The notes under the pieces are model-generated. The model was not told the DNA's origin, did no database searches, and saw only the letters and a program-made list of their open reading frames with translations. Shown here piece by piece: positions 63,767 through 64,000 of a stretch of 64,000 bases of DNA. Made by a program: the position numbers and the translations under genes. This stretch comes from Flavobacterium sp. SUN046 (lineage in GTDB: Bacteria; Bacteroidota; Bacteroidia; Flavobacteriales; Flavobacteriaceae), in assembly GCF_028867965.1 (NCBI RefSeq), contig NZ_JAPQNT010000006.1, positions 1 to 64,000 of the forward strand, given 5' to 3'. The first letter of the stretch is position 1, and each line of letters begins with the position of its first letter.

Positions 63767-63798
63767 AAAATCCGTTTTGCTTTCACAAAACGGATTTT
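63767..63798. terminator. Rho-independent terminator
   Basis: Perfect 13-bp stem (AAAATCCGTTTTG and complement), 6-base loop, U-runs on both sides; it follows the partial gene at the window end. Confidence 0.85.
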
Positions 63799-63816
63799 AA
63801 TTTTATTAGAAATTGT

Positions 63817-64000
63817 TTATTTCTTTTTTGGACTTTCAGAATCTTTTTTCGTATCCATCATTTCCATGAGTTTCATTCCTAACAACCCACTAATTCCACC
63901 TTCGGAACCACTTGTACCTGAAATTAATACGTCTGGAATAACTTTTATATTTCCTTTACCAATTTCTTCGGTAATTTTATATTTAGCAAAATTATCTTCA
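63817..64000 (-). CDS. 3' end of a gene, SPFH/flotillin-like by its tail (partial)
   Basis: The last 60 codons of a minus-strand gene, reading to TAA at 63817. The tail EDNFAKYKITEEIGKGNIKVIPDVLISG then GLLGMKLMEMMDTKK, Gly/Lys/Ser-rich at the end, resembles the C-termini of Bacteroidetes SPFH/band-7 (flotillin-like) proteins, but the diagnostic domain lies outside the window. No more can be said. Confidence 0.45.
   Translation of the reverse strand, partial: EDNFAKYKITEEIGKGNIKVIPDVLISGTSGSEGGISGLLGMKLMEMMDTKKDSESPKKK

Noticed and set aside
1..64000. tRNA and rRNA genes, prophage
   Set aside because: No cloverleaf, rRNA core sequence, phage integrase or structural gene was recognised; this was by eye only, so a tRNA scan would be decisive.

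Overview
The window comes from a low-GC (about 30% by eye) member of the Bacteroidetes, most likely Flavobacterium or a close relative in the Flavobacteriaceae. The evidence is a type IX secretion type B sorting domain, Oar-like TonB receptors with carboxypeptidase-regulatory N-termini, DUF3822 beside rsmD, a deoxyhypusine-synthase-like gene beside a short arginine decarboxylase, repeated TAnnTTTG -7 promoter elements, and no Shine-Dalgarno sequences. Almost everything from hutI (3930) onward looks like ordinary chromosome.

The accessory part is at the left edge (1-3871). It holds the 5' end of an IS110-family transposase, then four related 110-130 bp imperfect palindromes. All lie in the same orientation as the genes, and three sit directly behind the stop codon of a small putative lipoprotein gene. 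The palindromes have an outer stem, an inner hairpin with a TCGC/TCGG loop, a shared TTACGAAGTTC block, and variable outer ends. In one unit the 5' end GTTGGCAGAA is the exact reverse complement of the 3' end TTCTGCCAAC. This is the architecture of an integron cassette array without an integrase in view, or of an analogous cassette system. One cassette position holds a histidine kinase with nine tandem 21-residue coiled-coil repeats and no palindrome behind it.

Layout after that: hutI, corA and a TonB receptor (3.9-9.2 kb); ArsC-like protein, CPBP protease, menE, M1 peptidase and an RluA-type pseudouridine synthase (9.2-15.0 kb); Lys-rich H1-like protein and a carboxylase beta subunit (15.2-17.4 kb); a phosphate block of DUF47-Pit plus an Oar-like TonB receptor and a paralogue of its N-terminal domain, with PhoP/PhoB-like direct repeats at both promoters (17.5-23.4 kb); dienelactone hydrolase, a candidate sRNA, dnaX with an A10 slippery run, rnpB and a two-component system (23.5-29.0 kb); rsmD, DUF3822, RecD-like helicase, alpha-amylase lipoprotein, kdsB, acyltransferase, M14 peptidase, Lrp regulator and ppc (29-43.5 kb); a large type IX secreted protein (43.6-46.9 kb); a polyamine operon and aroB (47.6-51.9 kb); a light/DNA-repair cluster with three photolyase/cryptochrome genes and five small satellite genes (52.0-58.7 kb); then proline dehydrogenase, an ABC exporter, a transglutaminase pair and a gene cut by the window end.

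Points worth most attention: the cassette array next to an IS110 element; the dnaX A10 frameshift, which predicts separate gamma (360 aa) and tau (about 588 aa) subunits; phosphate-box-like repeats linking Pit to a TonB receptor; an unassigned sRNA near 24.35 kb; and a leader with a 59-codon ORF before arginine decarboxylase.
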